DNA of 64,000 nucleotides from Paenalcaligenes sp052103955 (GTDB lineage Bacteria; Pseudomonadota; Gammaproteobacteria; Burkholderiales; Burkholderiaceae_B). A program made the position numbers and the translations under genes. Location of the stretch: positions 62,001-126,000 of the forward strand of contig JBQELO010000009.1 of the NCBI GenBank assembly GCA_052103955.1, in the 5' to 3' direction. Within the stretch, counting starts at the first letter, position 1, and each line of letters begins with the position of its first letter. Below, piece by piece: positions 28,117 to 37,074 of this stretch. Below the pieces are notes generated by a model. That model saw only the letters and a list, made by a program, of their open reading frames with translations. It searched no databases and was not told the origin of the DNA.

Positions 28117-28620
28117 TGTAGAGGCTTCAACATCTGATTGCCCCTTCAGGCTATCGACGTTATGCCGCACAACAGCGCAATCCAGAACTGCTCTGCAACC
28201 GCTCCAGGCGTGATGCCTTTCTGATGCCCGAGATTCACCGGGTTTGGGAGCAAAACATGAAGGTTTATGGTGCTGACAAGGTCTGGCGTCAGCTTCACCG
28301 CGAGCGACAAGCGGTAGCACGCTGCACGGTCGAGCGATTAATGCGACGTCTTGGTATCCATGGCGCCCGACGCGGGAAGACGGTGCGCACCACTATCTCC
28401 GACACTGCGGCTCCGTGCCCGCAGGACCATGTCAATCGCCAATTCAAGGCCGAGCGGCCCAATCAGCTGTGGGTGTCGGATTTTACCTATGTATCGACCA
28501 GGCAAGGTTGGCTGTATGTGGCCTTCGTCATCGACGTATTTGCCCGCCGGATTGTCGGCTAGCGCGTCAGCAGTTCCATGCATACCGACTTCGTGCTCGA
28601 TGCCTTGGAGCAGGCGCTGT
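28117..28620 (+). mobile_element. IS3-family transposase (OrfB) remnant
   Basis: The plus strand from 28122 encodes an OrfB internal fragment: LIAPSGYRRY, MPEIHRVWEQNMKVYGADKV, CTVERLMRRLGIHGARRGK, then the rve core with NQLWVSDFTYV and VIDVFARRIVG, holding two of the three DDE acidic residues. A TAG at 28560-28562 replaces the Trp codon after IVG, yet the frame continues as RVSSSMHTDFVLDALEQALY before similarity stops abruptly at the YncE-like fragment. OrfA, the ends and the third catalytic residue are missing, so it is dead. Confidence 0.85.
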
Positions 28621-28850
28621 ATGCCACCTTTGTCGTTAAGCTCCACCTTAGAGACTGCTGCCGCCAAACTATTGGTCACATATAAATGATCACCCGCAGC
28701 ATTCACGACTAAACCAAAGTTACTTTCGTCGGTATAAATGGTGCCTTTTACATCTAGAGTGATAGGGTCCAACTTATAAATAACCCCTCCTCGTACAGCT
28801 GGTACCCCATTAAGACAACCATGAACGCCCTCTAGGCACAGGATAAGCAG
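28621..28850 (-). pseudogene. YncE-like beta-propeller gene fragment
   Basis: Reading the minus strand from about 28850 gives GGVIYKLDPITLDVKG, DESNFGLVVNAAGDHLYVTN and VSKVELNDKGG, which lines up with FLLDPATLAVKG, GFSLTLDDEANRLYVGN and ITVIE of the intact YncE-like lipoprotein at 35786-36970. Signal peptide and everything after two propeller blades are missing; the break lies exactly at the transposase remnant. It is a second, destroyed copy or relative of that gene at the other end of the iron unit. Confidence 0.7.
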
Positions 28851-28932
28851 AGAAACAACTGTCTCCTGCGGTAGGTTATTTATAGCGTTCACAACCAAGC
28901 AGCATTCGTATACGCGCTTACTATATATAAAT

Positions 28933-28970
28933 GAGAATAATTGTTATTATTAAAAATAACAATTATTCTC
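28933..28970. promoter_or_regulatory. Perfect 16-bp inverted repeat resembling overlapping Fur boxes
   Basis: GAGAATAATTGTTATT and its exact reverse complement AATAACAATTATTCTC are separated by ATTAAA. The half-sites resemble the GATAATNAT repeats of Fur boxes. It lies about 120 nt before the ECF sigma gene and would place the sigma/anti-sigma/receptor unit under iron repression. No other gene nearby would explain it. Confidence 0.8.
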
Positions 28971-29089
28971 TTCCGTGATCACACTTCCACCATGCCCTCA
29001 ACTCCTAGTGTCTCTGACCTAAGCCGCTTAACCCACTCACTTTGTCTACGCAGAAATGCTATATTTGCGTTTCTTGCACAGCCTTAAGT

Positions 29090-29653
29090 ATGCGTGACGA
29101 CTTTATAGAGCAAGCCTATTTGAAGCTACGTCTACCGCTGTTCCGGTTTTTAAAACGTAGATTAGGTAATGAAGCCGATGCGGAAGATGTCACTCAAGAG
29201 TCTTTTGCTCGCTGGTCGGCCTCTAAAACTGAAACCCTGCCAGATAACGCAAAAGCCTACGTCACAAAAATTGCTGTCAACATCGTGCGAGAAACCGGGC
29301 TGAAACGTGCGCAAGCTCCTGTGCTACTCTCTCTTTCAGATGAAGCATCTGAAGAGCAGTATGCTACTGCGCCCAGTAACTCATGCCCACAAATGCATGC
29401 GGAAAACACTCAATTGCTTAGTCGAATAGAACAGGCGCTACAAGAGCTGCCCGCTCGTCAGCGCGAAGCATTTTCTCTACACCGATTCGATCACCTAACC
29501 TACGAACAAATCGCAATAAAATTGAACATATCCCGTGCATTAGTCAGCCGATATATATCAAGAACAGTGGCCTATTGCCGATTACGGATCGAGCACTCCC
29601 CTGAGCAAGCCATGTCCATGCTTCCCACCAAAGGCACAGACAATGACGCATGA
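29090..29653 (+). CDS. FecI-type ECF sigma factor
   Basis: 187 residues. Region 2 is FRFLKRRLGNEADAEDVTQESFARW and region 4 is ALQELPARQREAFSLHRFDHLTYEQIAIKLNIS (both in pieces), the iron-starvation ECF group. Such sigma factors transcribe a receptor gene once the outer-membrane receptor signals ferric-siderophore binding. I use the ATG at 29090 (MRDDFIEQAY); an in-frame TTG at 29042 gives an unlikely Cys-rich leader. It overlaps the anti-sigma gene by 11 nt and lies after a strong Fur-like palindrome. Confidence 0.92.
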   Translation: MRDDFIEQAYLKLRLPLFRFLKRRLGNEADAEDVTQESFARWSASKTETLPDNAKAYVTKIAVNIVRETGLKRAQAPVLLSLSDEASEEQYATAPSNSCPQMHAENTQLLSRIEQALQELPARQREAFSLHRFDHLTYEQIAIKLNISRALVSRYISRTVAYCRLRIEHSPEQAMSMLPTKGTDNDA

Positions 29654-30680
29654 TTCTTCCGTAGCAGAGTTCTACGATGCCGCTTCAGAGTGGTTCGCTC
29701 GCCAACAAGATAAAGAGCAATGGTCTGATCACGATCAGCAGTCCTTTGAACAATGGCTACATGCTGACTCACGTCATCAACAAGCGTACGAAGAAATTAC
29801 TCAAACGTGGCAACTGTTTGAGTATGTGCCGCGCCCAGAACCACTGACAACACCGGATACTCAACAAGCCAAGCCTCAACAACCTCACACATTTGTCTAT
29901 CAACGCCAAAACACAGGTTTTGGACAACGCCTGCGTCAGTGGTGTGCAAACCTGCTACTGCCCGTACGGACTACAGCAGGTGCAGCCCTCTCGCTAACGA
30001 TCATACTTGGTGTGGCAGGCTACTATTGGTACTGCTGTGTGCCAGAGTTTAGTGAGTCCATACAAACCGCTCGTGCAGAACAACGTGAAGTCACCCTACC
30101 TGATGGCACGGTCGTAACGGTGAACACTGACAGTAGCTTACGTGTGCAGTTTTACCCGCAAAAACGTGAAGTGCACTTACTGCAAGGTGAAGCCTACTTT
30201 GCAGTGGCCCCCCAGGGAGACCACAGCTTTATTGTGAAAGCAGCAAATACTGAAATACGCGTAGTCGGTACCGCCTTTAATGTACGTGCCGCACCTTCTA
30301 ACACGTACATCGCCGTCAACGAAGGGGTTGTGCAAGTCAGCAGCCTTGATCACACCACGACGCTGCGGGCCGGCCATTCGTTAACCATCAATCTTCAAAC
30401 TGGTCAGCAATACCCCTCCACCCTCCCTCCAGAACTGGCAGGCTCGTGGAAATCAGGTCAACTCAGTTTCAAGAACACGGCTCTGTATGAAGTGATTGAG
30501 GCGCTACAACCCTATACCGATAAGCCTATAACACTGGCGAACCCACAATTAGGTCACTACAAGGTTTCAGGTTTTGCTAACACCAATAACCCCATCGGCT
30601 TTCTGAATGCGCTCACTCAACTCCTACCTGTGAACGTTCTAGAAACCGAACAAAACGCCTATATGGTCACACCAAAATAA
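29643..30680 (+). CDS. FecR-family anti-sigma factor / sigma regulator
   Basis: 345 residues spanning the inner membrane. The cytoplasmic DUF4880 part (ASEWFARQQDKEQW, FEQWLHADSRHQQAYEEI) binds the sigma factor; one membrane segment (AGAALSLTIILGVAGYYWY) follows; then the periplasmic FecR domain (VTLPDGTVVTVNTDSSL, VHLLQGEAYFAV, VVGTAFNVRA) and a C-terminal STN-like module. It relays the receptor signal to the sigma factor. It overlaps the sigma gene and precedes the receptor by about 320 nt. Confidence 0.94.
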   Translation: MTHDSSVAEFYDAASEWFARQQDKEQWSDHDQQSFEQWLHADSRHQQAYEEITQTWQLFEYVPRPEPLTTPDTQQAKPQQPHTFVYQRQNTGFGQRLRQWCANLLLPVRTTAGAALSLTIILGVAGYYWYCCVPEFSESIQTARAEQREVTLPDGTVVTVNTDSSLRVQFYPQKREVHLLQGEAYFAVAPQGDHSFIVKAANTEIRVVGTAFNVRAAPSNTYIAVNEGVVQVSSLDHTTTLRAGHSLTINLQTGQQYPSTLPPELAGSWKSGQLSFKNTALYEVIEALQPYTDKPITLANPQLGHYKVSGFANTNNPIGFLNALTQLLPVNVLETEQNAYMVTPK

Positions 30681-30863
30681 CATATAGTTACAAATAAATA
30701 GCGTATCACTGTAGCCTGTTTTCGCTAGAACCACTCTTTATATATATGACCTACTTTTTTGGTCATCAGTGCCGATGGCGTCTACATCACGCCATTAACA
30801 CTGCTCACTACCTATAGAGAATATATAAATGGCTGTCATCTCCACTATCTCTTCCTGTATGTA

Positions 30864-30932
30864 GCGCTAGTTCATACAGACGCATTTGTGCGTTTACTCG
30901 TTGCGTAAACGCCTGCCTGTCTTGGCTAGCGC
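30864..30932 (+). promoter_or_regulatory. Nested stem-loop in leader of the TonB receptor gene
   Basis: The 321-nt gap between the anti-sigma and receptor genes holds no gene. An outer pair GCGCTAG (30864-30870) / CTAGCGC (30926-30932) encloses an 8-bp hairpin GCGTTTAC (30890-30897) / GTAAACGC (30905-30912). No T-run follows. It may be an mRNA leader structure or part of the promoter recognised by the neighbouring sigma factor; both are inference. Confidence 0.45.
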
Positions 30933-31001
30933 CATACAAAAAATAAGAAGCTTCGCCCTACGCGGCGTTCCTATGTCGTTCATTTTGATAGTAGAGATCA
31001 C

Positions 31002-33434
31002 ATGAAGTCATTTCATTTGTGGCGTGCCGCCGTCAGCACAGCCACGGCTCCTGCCCAAGCGTTGCTAGGCAATAGACAGACCTTCACCACTACCCTGGTA
31101 GCCAGTGCGCTGTATGCCATAGCTGCTATGCAGCCTGCCTTCGCACAAGAAAGCCAACATGCCTTTGCCATTCCGGCCCAAACATTGTCCAGTGCGCTGC
31201 AAGCATTCTCACAGCAATCAGGCAGCCAATTACTGTTTCCGGACAGCATTGTGGAGGGTAAACAATCTACTGCTGTCACAGGGACATATACAGCCTATAC
31301 CGCGTTAGAAAAAATACTGGCTGGCTCCAATATTCAGATCGTGCCTTCTGGCAATAACATTTACACCCTACGTGGCAACAGCTCTGACGCTGAGAGTGCG
31401 GCCACCACATTGGGGGTAGTAACAGTCACAGGTACTAAGCATGCGATGCCAGCAGCCTATGCTGGCGGTCAAATTGCCTCAGGAAGTCGCCTAGGCTTAC
31501 TGGGCAATAAGGACGTGATGGACACTCCTTTTAGCACCACCAGCTTTACCTCTGAATACATTGAAAACCAACAAGCCACATCTGTCGCTGAAGTATTGCG
31601 TAATGATCCTGCTGTACGTAGCGTCTTTCCACAAGGCGGCGTAGGCGAGCACACCTATGTACGAGGCTTCTGGACGCAAAGCCATGAACTGGCATGGAAT
31701 GGCTTGTTTGGTTTAGTACCGCATAACCGCACGTCAACAGAACTGCTAGACAGGGTAGAAATCATTAAAGGTCCAGGTGCCCTATTAACCGGCATGTCTA
31801 TTAGTGGCTCTGTAGGTGGCGTCATTAACCTCGTCCCTAAACGTGCCACCGATGACCCTATTACACGCTTTACAGCCACCTTAAAATCCGACAGCAATGT
31901 AGGTGGACACATAGACCTAGGCCGACGCTTTGGTGAAGATCAAAGTTTTGGTATACGCATCAATGCCGTTAAAGCACATGGCGACTTAGATATAGATGGT
32001 CAAAAGGAAGACCGCACACTGGGTTCCGTTGCACTGGACTACCAAGGTGAGCGACTGCGTGCCTCACTAGATTTATATGACATACGCGAAAAACAACGTG
32101 GTGGCGCCCCTTTGCTCACCAGCTTCGCCTCTTCCGACATCCCACGCCCACCTGACCCCACGCTTAACCAGCTATCCAATGCCTACAGTAACTCATCCAG
32201 CAAAGCGATCATTGGCTCTGTTGAGTATGATCCCAATGATCAATGGACTGCTTTTATTATGGGCGGCACCAAACGTCAAAAAGGCTCTGGGTACTTAAAT
32301 AACGCCTTTGGTCAACGCGCCCAACCCAATGGGGATTTCACCGCACTGGGCATGGCGATCAATAACTATTTTGATGTGAATGCTGTAGATCTCGGGATAC
32401 GGGGTAATTTCTCTACAGGCTCAATTCAACACAATGTGGTGCTGAGTGCCAATGCCATCGCGCAAAAATCGGGTGCGGTAGCTGCCTCTAAAGCCTGGCA
32501 ATCTAATTTATACAACCCTGCAACGCCTTTAGATGTGCCCGAACCAGACATCTACAAAACGGGGGAGACCACCTTAAGCAGCGTGGCTCTAGCAGATACG
32601 CTTTCTGCCTTAGATGATCGTGTGCTGTTGACCTTAGGTATGCGTTTACAACGCGTTCAGCAAAAAGGCTTTAATGCCTCTGGGCAAGTAACAGATCGCT
32701 ACGACGAAAATGCCTTAACCCCAGCTATAGCAGTGGTCGTAAAACCATGGGAAGCCCCTATTTCCCTCTACGCTAACTACATAGAGGGCTTGTCTCAAGG
32801 CGGTACAGTGTCCGATGCGTCGGCCGCCAACTATGGGGAGATGTTTGCCCCCTACAAAACCAAACAATACGAAGTAGGCTTGAAGTGGGATACCGACACT
32901 CTACTCAACACGTTAAGCTTTTTTCAGATTGCTAAGCCTAGCCTGATTAAAAATGCTGCCACCAACAGCTACAACCCTGATGGCGAACAACGCAACCGTG
33001 GTATTGAATGGGCGATTGCGGGTGAACTCCACCCTAGACTGCGTATTTTAGGCGGTGTGGTCTACACCGATGCGGTTGCCACCAAATCCAATGGCGGCTT
33101 ACTAAACGGTAAGAAAGCCATAGGTGTACCTCGTTGGAACTCTACCCTAGGCCTGGAATGGGATACACCATGGGTCAATAACCTGACGCTGTCTGCCTCA
33201 GCACTGTACTCAGGCTCTCAGTGGGTAGACGTACAAAACACGCAAAAAATCCCCAGTTGGACACGCCTAGACTTGGGCTTGCGATACGTCACCAAAATTG
33301 CCAGCAACAAAGTTACGTTCAGGGCCAACGTGATTAACGCTACTGACAAACGCTATTGGTCTAGCGTCTGGAATGGTTCTGCCTCTATTGGTGCACCTAG
33401 AAGCTTCAGGCTATCTATGCAAATAGACTTCTAA
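31002..33434 (+). CDS. TonB-dependent siderophore receptor with N-terminal STN signalling domain
   Basis: 810-residue outer-membrane transducer. An unusually long signal region ends near MQPAFA. An STN domain (about residues 53-123: FAIPAQTLSSALQAFSQQSG, LQ/TALEKILAGS) is followed by a TonB-box-like GVVTVTG, the plug domain (VAEVLRNDPAVRS, LLDRVEIIKGPGALLTG, GGVINLVPKRA) and a beta-barrel ending in SFRLSMQIDF with the terminal Phe. The STN domain is what lets it signal to the FecR/FecI pair just upstream. The siderophore is unknown; the barrel is of the hydroxamate/FhuA-FpvA receptor class. Confidence 0.94.
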   Translation: MKSFHLWRAAVSTATAPAQALLGNRQTFTTTLVASALYAIAAMQPAFAQESQHAFAIPAQTLSSALQAFSQQSGSQLLFPDSIVEGKQSTAVTGTYTAYTALEKILAGSNIQIVPSGNNIYTLRGNSSDAESAATTLGVVTVTGTKHAMPAAYAGGQIASGSRLGLLGNKDVMDTPFSTTSFTSEYIENQQATSVAEVLRNDPAVRSVFPQGGVGEHTYVRGFWTQSHELAWNGLFGLVPHNRTSTELLDRVEIIKGPGALLTGMSISGSVGGVINLVPKRATDDPITRFTATLKSDSNVGGHIDLGRRFGEDQSFGIRINAVKAHGDLDIDGQKEDRTLGSVALDYQGERLRASLDLYDIREKQRGGAPLLTSFASSDIPRPPDPTLNQLSNAYSNSSSKAIIGSVEYDPNDQWTAFIMGGTKRQKGSGYLNNAFGQRAQPNGDFTALGMAINNYFDVNAVDLGIRGNFSTGSIQHNVVLSANAIAQKSGAVAASKAWQSNLYNPATPLDVPEPDIYKTGETTLSSVALADTLSALDDRVLLTLGMRLQRVQQKGFNASGQVTDRYDENALTPAIAVVVKPWEAPISLYANYIEGLSQGGTVSDASAANYGEMFAPYKTKQYEVGLKWDTDTLLNTLSFFQIAKPSLIKNAATNSYNPDGEQRNRGIEWAIAGELHPRLRILGGVVYTDAVATKSNGGLLNGKKAIGVPRWNSTLGLEWDTPWVNNLTLSASALYSGSQWVDVQNTQKIPSWTRLDLGLRYVTKIASNKVTFRANVINATDKRYWSSVWNGSASIGAPRSFRLSMQIDF

Positions 33435-33443
33435 TCACTAGCC

Positions 33444-33761
33444 ATGAAGCACACCTCTTTCTTTGTGCGACGCTGGACATCACTACGAGAGCAACTACCG
33501 TTGCTCTCTAGGATTCTTGCCGCCACAGTGGGCTGCTATATATTGGCAGCCCTCTTCTCCGCCGCCACGTTGGCGCTGCCCATTGCTCCGTCCGAGGCGG
33601 TGCTGTGGGGCGCACAACTCAGCTTTCTCGTTTGGGGGATTGCTGTGCTTGGCGTTTTTCTCGCACGCACCGCTACGCGTGCGTGGGTTTTCTTAGTGCT
33701 CAGTAGTCTGTTATGTTTAAGCGCCATTTTATGGCACTACTTAAATGGTAGTGCCATATGA
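33444..33761 (+). CDS. Small DUF3649-like membrane protein
   Basis: 105 residues with three hydrophobic segments (ILAATVGCYILAALFSAATL, LSFLVWGIAVLGVFLA, WVFLVLSSLLCLSAILW). Position and size match the DUF3649 proteins that sit between a TonB siderophore receptor and a PepSY membrane protein in Bordetella and Pseudomonas relatives. Function is unknown. It starts 10 nt after the receptor and overlaps the PepSY gene by 4 nt. Confidence 0.75.
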   Translation: MKHTSFFVRRWTSLREQLPLLSRILAATVGCYILAALFSAATLALPIAPSEAVLWGAQLSFLVWGIAVLGVFLARTATRAWVFLVLSSLLCLSAILWHYLNGSAI

Positions 33762-35440
33762 CCACCACCGTAAAAACTGCTAAACGCGCCCCTGCCAATA
33801 AACCGCAAGGTGTACGTCAAATCATGTCCAATGTGCACATTTGGACAGGTTTGCTGGCCGGCTGGATTCTCTACGCTATTTTCCTCACCGGAACAGTCTC
33901 GTATTTCAGGGATGAAATCTCGGCCTATATGCGTCCAGAGTTGCAGATTGACTCTGCGATTCCTGCCCCCATAATCAGTCAACGTATAGTTGATACTATT
34001 TTTGAGGAAGCACCCAATGCACCGTTAGCCTTGCTAACACTGCCCACCGACCGCAACCCACTTGCCAGTGCTTTCTGGCGTAATCCACCTACTGCAGCCC
34101 CCGGCTCTCCTGCCTTTGGACGTGTCATTTTTGACCCTGAAACCGGCCAACGACTTGCTATTCGTGATACCGAGGGTGGAGATTTCTTTTTTGGTTTTCA
34201 CTTTAATCTGCATTACATGTCACCCTTATGGGGACGCTGGATAGCAGGTATCTGTGCCATGTTCATGCTGGTGGCCATCATCAGCGGCGTCATTACACAT
34301 AAGAAAATTTTTATAGACTTCTTTACCTTCAGATGGGGCAAGGGGCAGCGTTCGTGGCTAGATACCCATAACGCTTTATCGGTAATAGGACTACCGTTTC
34401 ACTTCATGATTACGTGGAGTGGGCTCATCACCTTAATGCTGCTCTACATGCCTTGGGGTATGCAACAACTCCCTTCAATGTCTGACCGCGCAGCGATCAA
34501 CAGTGAAATGCGTTTCTTCCTACCTATGGGCGAAGCCTCAGGTACACCCGCCACCTTAGTGCCTATTAGTCAACTGGTGCAGCAAGCCGAAGAACGCTGG
34601 GGGCCCAATACTGTGGGTGCAGTACAAGTCAACCTTGTCAATGACAGTAATGCTCGCGTAGCCGTTGCAAGACAGCAATCTCAACGAATTTCCATCACCC
34701 CTCAATACTTGTTATTTGATGGTACGAATGGAGAGCTGTTATTCGCCAAAGAGTCCTCCGGCGTGGCAGCCACCACCCAAGGGGTGCTCTATGGCTTACA
34801 CCTAGGACGTTTTGCCGACATTGTGACGCGTTGGTTTTACTTCTTGGTCAGTCTAGCAGGCACCGCTATGGTAGGCACTGGCTTAGTGCTCTGGACGGTT
34901 AAACGTCGTACCAAACTTCCTAATCCTACTCGCCCCTATTTTGGTTTTGCACTGGTAGAGCGGCTCAACATTGCTAGTATTGCTGGGCTATCCATCGCCA
35001 TGACAGCATTTCTGTGGCTTAACCGCTTATTGCCTCTAGACATGGCGCAACGGGCTAGCTGGGAAGTACATGGCTTTTTTATCACGTGGCTACTCACACT
35101 GGTATGGGCTTGCATACGACCTGCTAAACGCGCATGGGTAGAACTGCTGTACACCGCAACCCTACTGCTAGTCTTGCTGCCAGTGCTCAACTTCTTTATT
35201 ACCGATAAGCACTTGTTACACAGCATCACAACAGGAGATTGGTTGTTCTTCTGGTTTGACATCAGCCTCTGGCTATTGGCTGTGTTGCACGGCTATTTAG
35301 CATGGCGTGTCACGCATCACCGCAGCAAGCATAAAGCGGTGCCACCACCCAAAAAACCTACTCCCCGCCCCAGCACAGCAACCACATCAGTAGAGACCAG
35401 CACACCCACCGCTCATTTGCCGCAAGGAGAACCCTCATGA
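33758..35440 (+). CDS. PepSY-associated membrane protein, probable ferric-siderophore reductase
   Basis: 560 residues with an N-terminal membrane segment after NVHIWTGLLAGWILYAIFLTG, a periplasmic PepSY loop (GRVIFDPETGQRLAIRDTEG), HFNLHYMSPLWGRWIAGI and IISGVITHKKIFIDFFTFR, a second PepSY region and more C-terminal helices. The scattered membrane histidines and family resemblance suggest a heme-bearing reductase of the FoxB/FhuF-like role that strips iron from siderophores at the inner membrane. The C-terminal tail is Pro/Thr-rich. It is coupled to its neighbours by 4-nt overlaps. Confidence 0.88.
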   Translation: MTTTVKTAKRAPANKPQGVRQIMSNVHIWTGLLAGWILYAIFLTGTVSYFRDEISAYMRPELQIDSAIPAPIISQRIVDTIFEEAPNAPLALLTLPTDRNPLASAFWRNPPTAAPGSPAFGRVIFDPETGQRLAIRDTEGGDFFFGFHFNLHYMSPLWGRWIAGICAMFMLVAIISGVITHKKIFIDFFTFRWGKGQRSWLDTHNALSVIGLPFHFMITWSGLITLMLLYMPWGMQQLPSMSDRAAINSEMRFFLPMGEASGTPATLVPISQLVQQAEERWGPNTVGAVQVNLVNDSNARVAVARQQSQRISITPQYLLFDGTNGELLFAKESSGVAATTQGVLYGLHLGRFADIVTRWFYFLVSLAGTAMVGTGLVLWTVKRRTKLPNPTRPYFGFALVERLNIASIAGLSIAMTAFLWLNRLLPLDMAQRASWEVHGFFITWLLTLVWACIRPAKRAWVELLYTATLLLVLLPVLNFFITDKHLLHSITTGDWLFFWFDISLWLLAVLHGYLAWRVTHHRSKHKAVPPPKKPTPRPSTATTSVETSTPTAHLPQGEPS

Positions 35441-35745
35441 GCCCCGCCAGTAATGATGTGCTTGCACACTGCCTGATTTTTCTACCTGCACTGTTGGGCT
35501 TTGCCTGCCTCGCCTTTTCGCTCTATAGGCATCAAATGGATGTCTTTGACAAAGAGTTTTCATCCCCCACCCTGCTTACCTTACGTGTACTGGGGTGGTT
35601 GTTATTGCTCGTAAGCCTAGCGGTAGCCATCAGCACCATGGGGCTAGGTTTTGGCTTTGTTGCCTACAGTGGCCATACCAGCTTTGCGGCGGGTCTTATT
35701 TTTCTGAGCCTAGTCGTATTGGGCCGTATTCAAAATTCTCGCTAG
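35437..35745 (+). CDS. DUF3325-like small membrane protein
   Basis: 102 residues with three hydrophobic segments (LIFLPALLGFACLAFSLY, VLGWLLLLVSLAVAIS, AAGLIFLSLVVLG). Its place straight after a PepSY gene, overlapping it by 4 nt, matches the DUF3325 proteins of siderophore operons. Function unknown; possibly an accessory subunit of the reductase. Confidence 0.75.
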   Translation: MSPASNDVLAHCLIFLPALLGFACLAFSLYRHQMDVFDKEFSSPTLLTLRVLGWLLLLVSLAVAISTMGLGFGFVAYSGHTSFAAGLIFLSLVVLGRIQNSR

Positions 35746-35785
35746 TTCTTCGTTGAATTTTTCGATATTTATCAAGGAGTCTCCT

Positions 35786-36970
35786 GTGAAACGTACCTTC
35801 TTCAAACTCAACACTGTGTTATGCGCCGTACTTATTCTAAGTGCCTGCAACACATTAGAAAGCAGTCAGAACACCTCCTCAGCGTCTACAGCCGTTACTG
35901 CCCCCTCAGCTCAGCGTGCCACCCCTGATGTTCAACGCGTAGAACTAGCACAGGGCCTGTATCAGTTGGCTTACAGCCCACGTCACAACACACTCTACGT
36001 CGCATCTGCAGGCAGTTTTGAGGAAGGCTCTGCACCCAGCACCATCTTTCTGTTAGACCCCGCCACGTTAGCTGTTAAGGGGGAAATCCTACTAGAGCGC
36101 AAAGGTTTCTCACTCACCTTAGACGATGAAGCCAATCGCCTTTATGTAGGTAATGCCGTAGACAGCTCCATTACCGTCATAGAGACCGCCAACAACAAAG
36201 TGCTCACAACTGTGCAGTTAGCTGAGAAAATTATGCGCAAAGCGCCTGATGGCACCGAGCGAGAGTTCTATACGCATTACCCCCGAGAGCTAGTGCTGGA
36301 CAAAAAAAATCAGCGTATTTTCGCTCCTGGCTTATGGTTCCAAGACAGTGTGCTGTATGTAGTTAACCTCAACACGCTAACTGTAGAAAAAACTATTCCT
36401 GGTTTTGGCTTTGTAGCAAGGGGAGCTGCGCTGGATGAAAACAGCAACAAGCTACATGTATCCAACTTCCAGGGCCAAGTGATCACTGTAGACACCGCAA
36501 CGCTTAACGTTACGAAAACGGCTGAAGTGCAAGCAGATCAACTTATTAACCTAGCTTTTAACGCACAAAGCAAGCGACTACTTGCCACCGATGTAGGCGA
36601 CGAACGCACTGATGGTATGCGTAAAAATGCCGGTAAATTAGTGGACTACACACCCAGAGGTGCTGGAAATCGCGTTGTGGTCATTAACCCTGAAACCGGT
36701 AACGTAGAACAAAGCATCGCTACCGGCAAAGAGCCTTTGGATCTGTTGGTTGATGAACAGCGCCAACGCTTATATGTCACCAACCGCGGCGAGGGAACCC
36801 TAACCGTATATAACAGCACTGACAATACACTGCTGCAAACCATCGCCCTGCCTGCTCACCCCAATAGCTTGGCACTCAACCCTGCCACGGGCGACCTGTA
36901 TGTCACCATCAAAAACGAGGCAGACACACCTGAAGGCGCTAAAGAAAGCGTAGTACGCATTCGTTTCTAA
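35786..36970 (+). CDS. YncE-like beta-propeller lipoprotein
   Basis: 394 residues. GTG at 35786 is preferred because AAGGAG lies six bases upstream and the resulting N-terminus is a lipoprotein signal with lipobox LSAC (Cys21). The rest is a seven-blade-like propeller with repeats such as LAYSPRHNTLYVASAG, LTLDDEANRLYVGNA, LLVDEQRQRLYVTNRG and LALNPATGDLYVTIK. YncE of Escherichia coli is an iron-repressed periplasmic propeller of unclear role. Here it ends an iron operon, so a part in iron or siderophore handling is likely. Confidence 0.85.
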   Translation: MKRTFFKLNTVLCAVLILSACNTLESSQNTSSASTAVTAPSAQRATPDVQRVELAQGLYQLAYSPRHNTLYVASAGSFEEGSAPSTIFLLDPATLAVKGEILLERKGFSLTLDDEANRLYVGNAVDSSITVIETANNKVLTTVQLAEKIMRKAPDGTEREFYTHYPRELVLDKKNQRIFAPGLWFQDSVLYVVNLNTLTVEKTIPGFGFVARGAALDENSNKLHVSNFQGQVITVDTATLNVTKTAEVQADQLINLAFNAQSKRLLATDVGDERTDGMRKNAGKLVDYTPRGAGNRVVVINPETGNVEQSIATGKEPLDLLVDEQRQRLYVTNRGEGTLTVYNSTDNTLLQTIALPAHPNSLALNPATGDLYVTIKNEADTPEGAKESVVRIRF

Positions 36971-36984
36971 GCACTTTCACAGTG

Positions 36985-37020
36985 AAAAGGCCTTACTGTA
37001 TGACACAGTGCGGCCTTTTT
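36985..37020. terminator. Bidirectional terminator between the two iron operons
   Basis: AAAAGGCC and GGCCTTTT pair around an inner ACTGT/ACAGT stem, with T-runs on both strands. It lies between the stop of the YncE-like gene at 36970 and the stop of the convergent receptor gene at 37075 and can serve both. Confidence 0.85.
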
Positions 37021-37074
37021 CGTGAGTAATGATAAACAGCTAGGCAACAACCACTACCTAACTCTACATGCTCA

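Noticed and set aside
28338..28898. 186-codon minus-strand frame as one gene
   Set aside because: Only its first part resembles a YncE-like propeller; the rest reads antisense through the transposase remnant, so it is a chance fusion.
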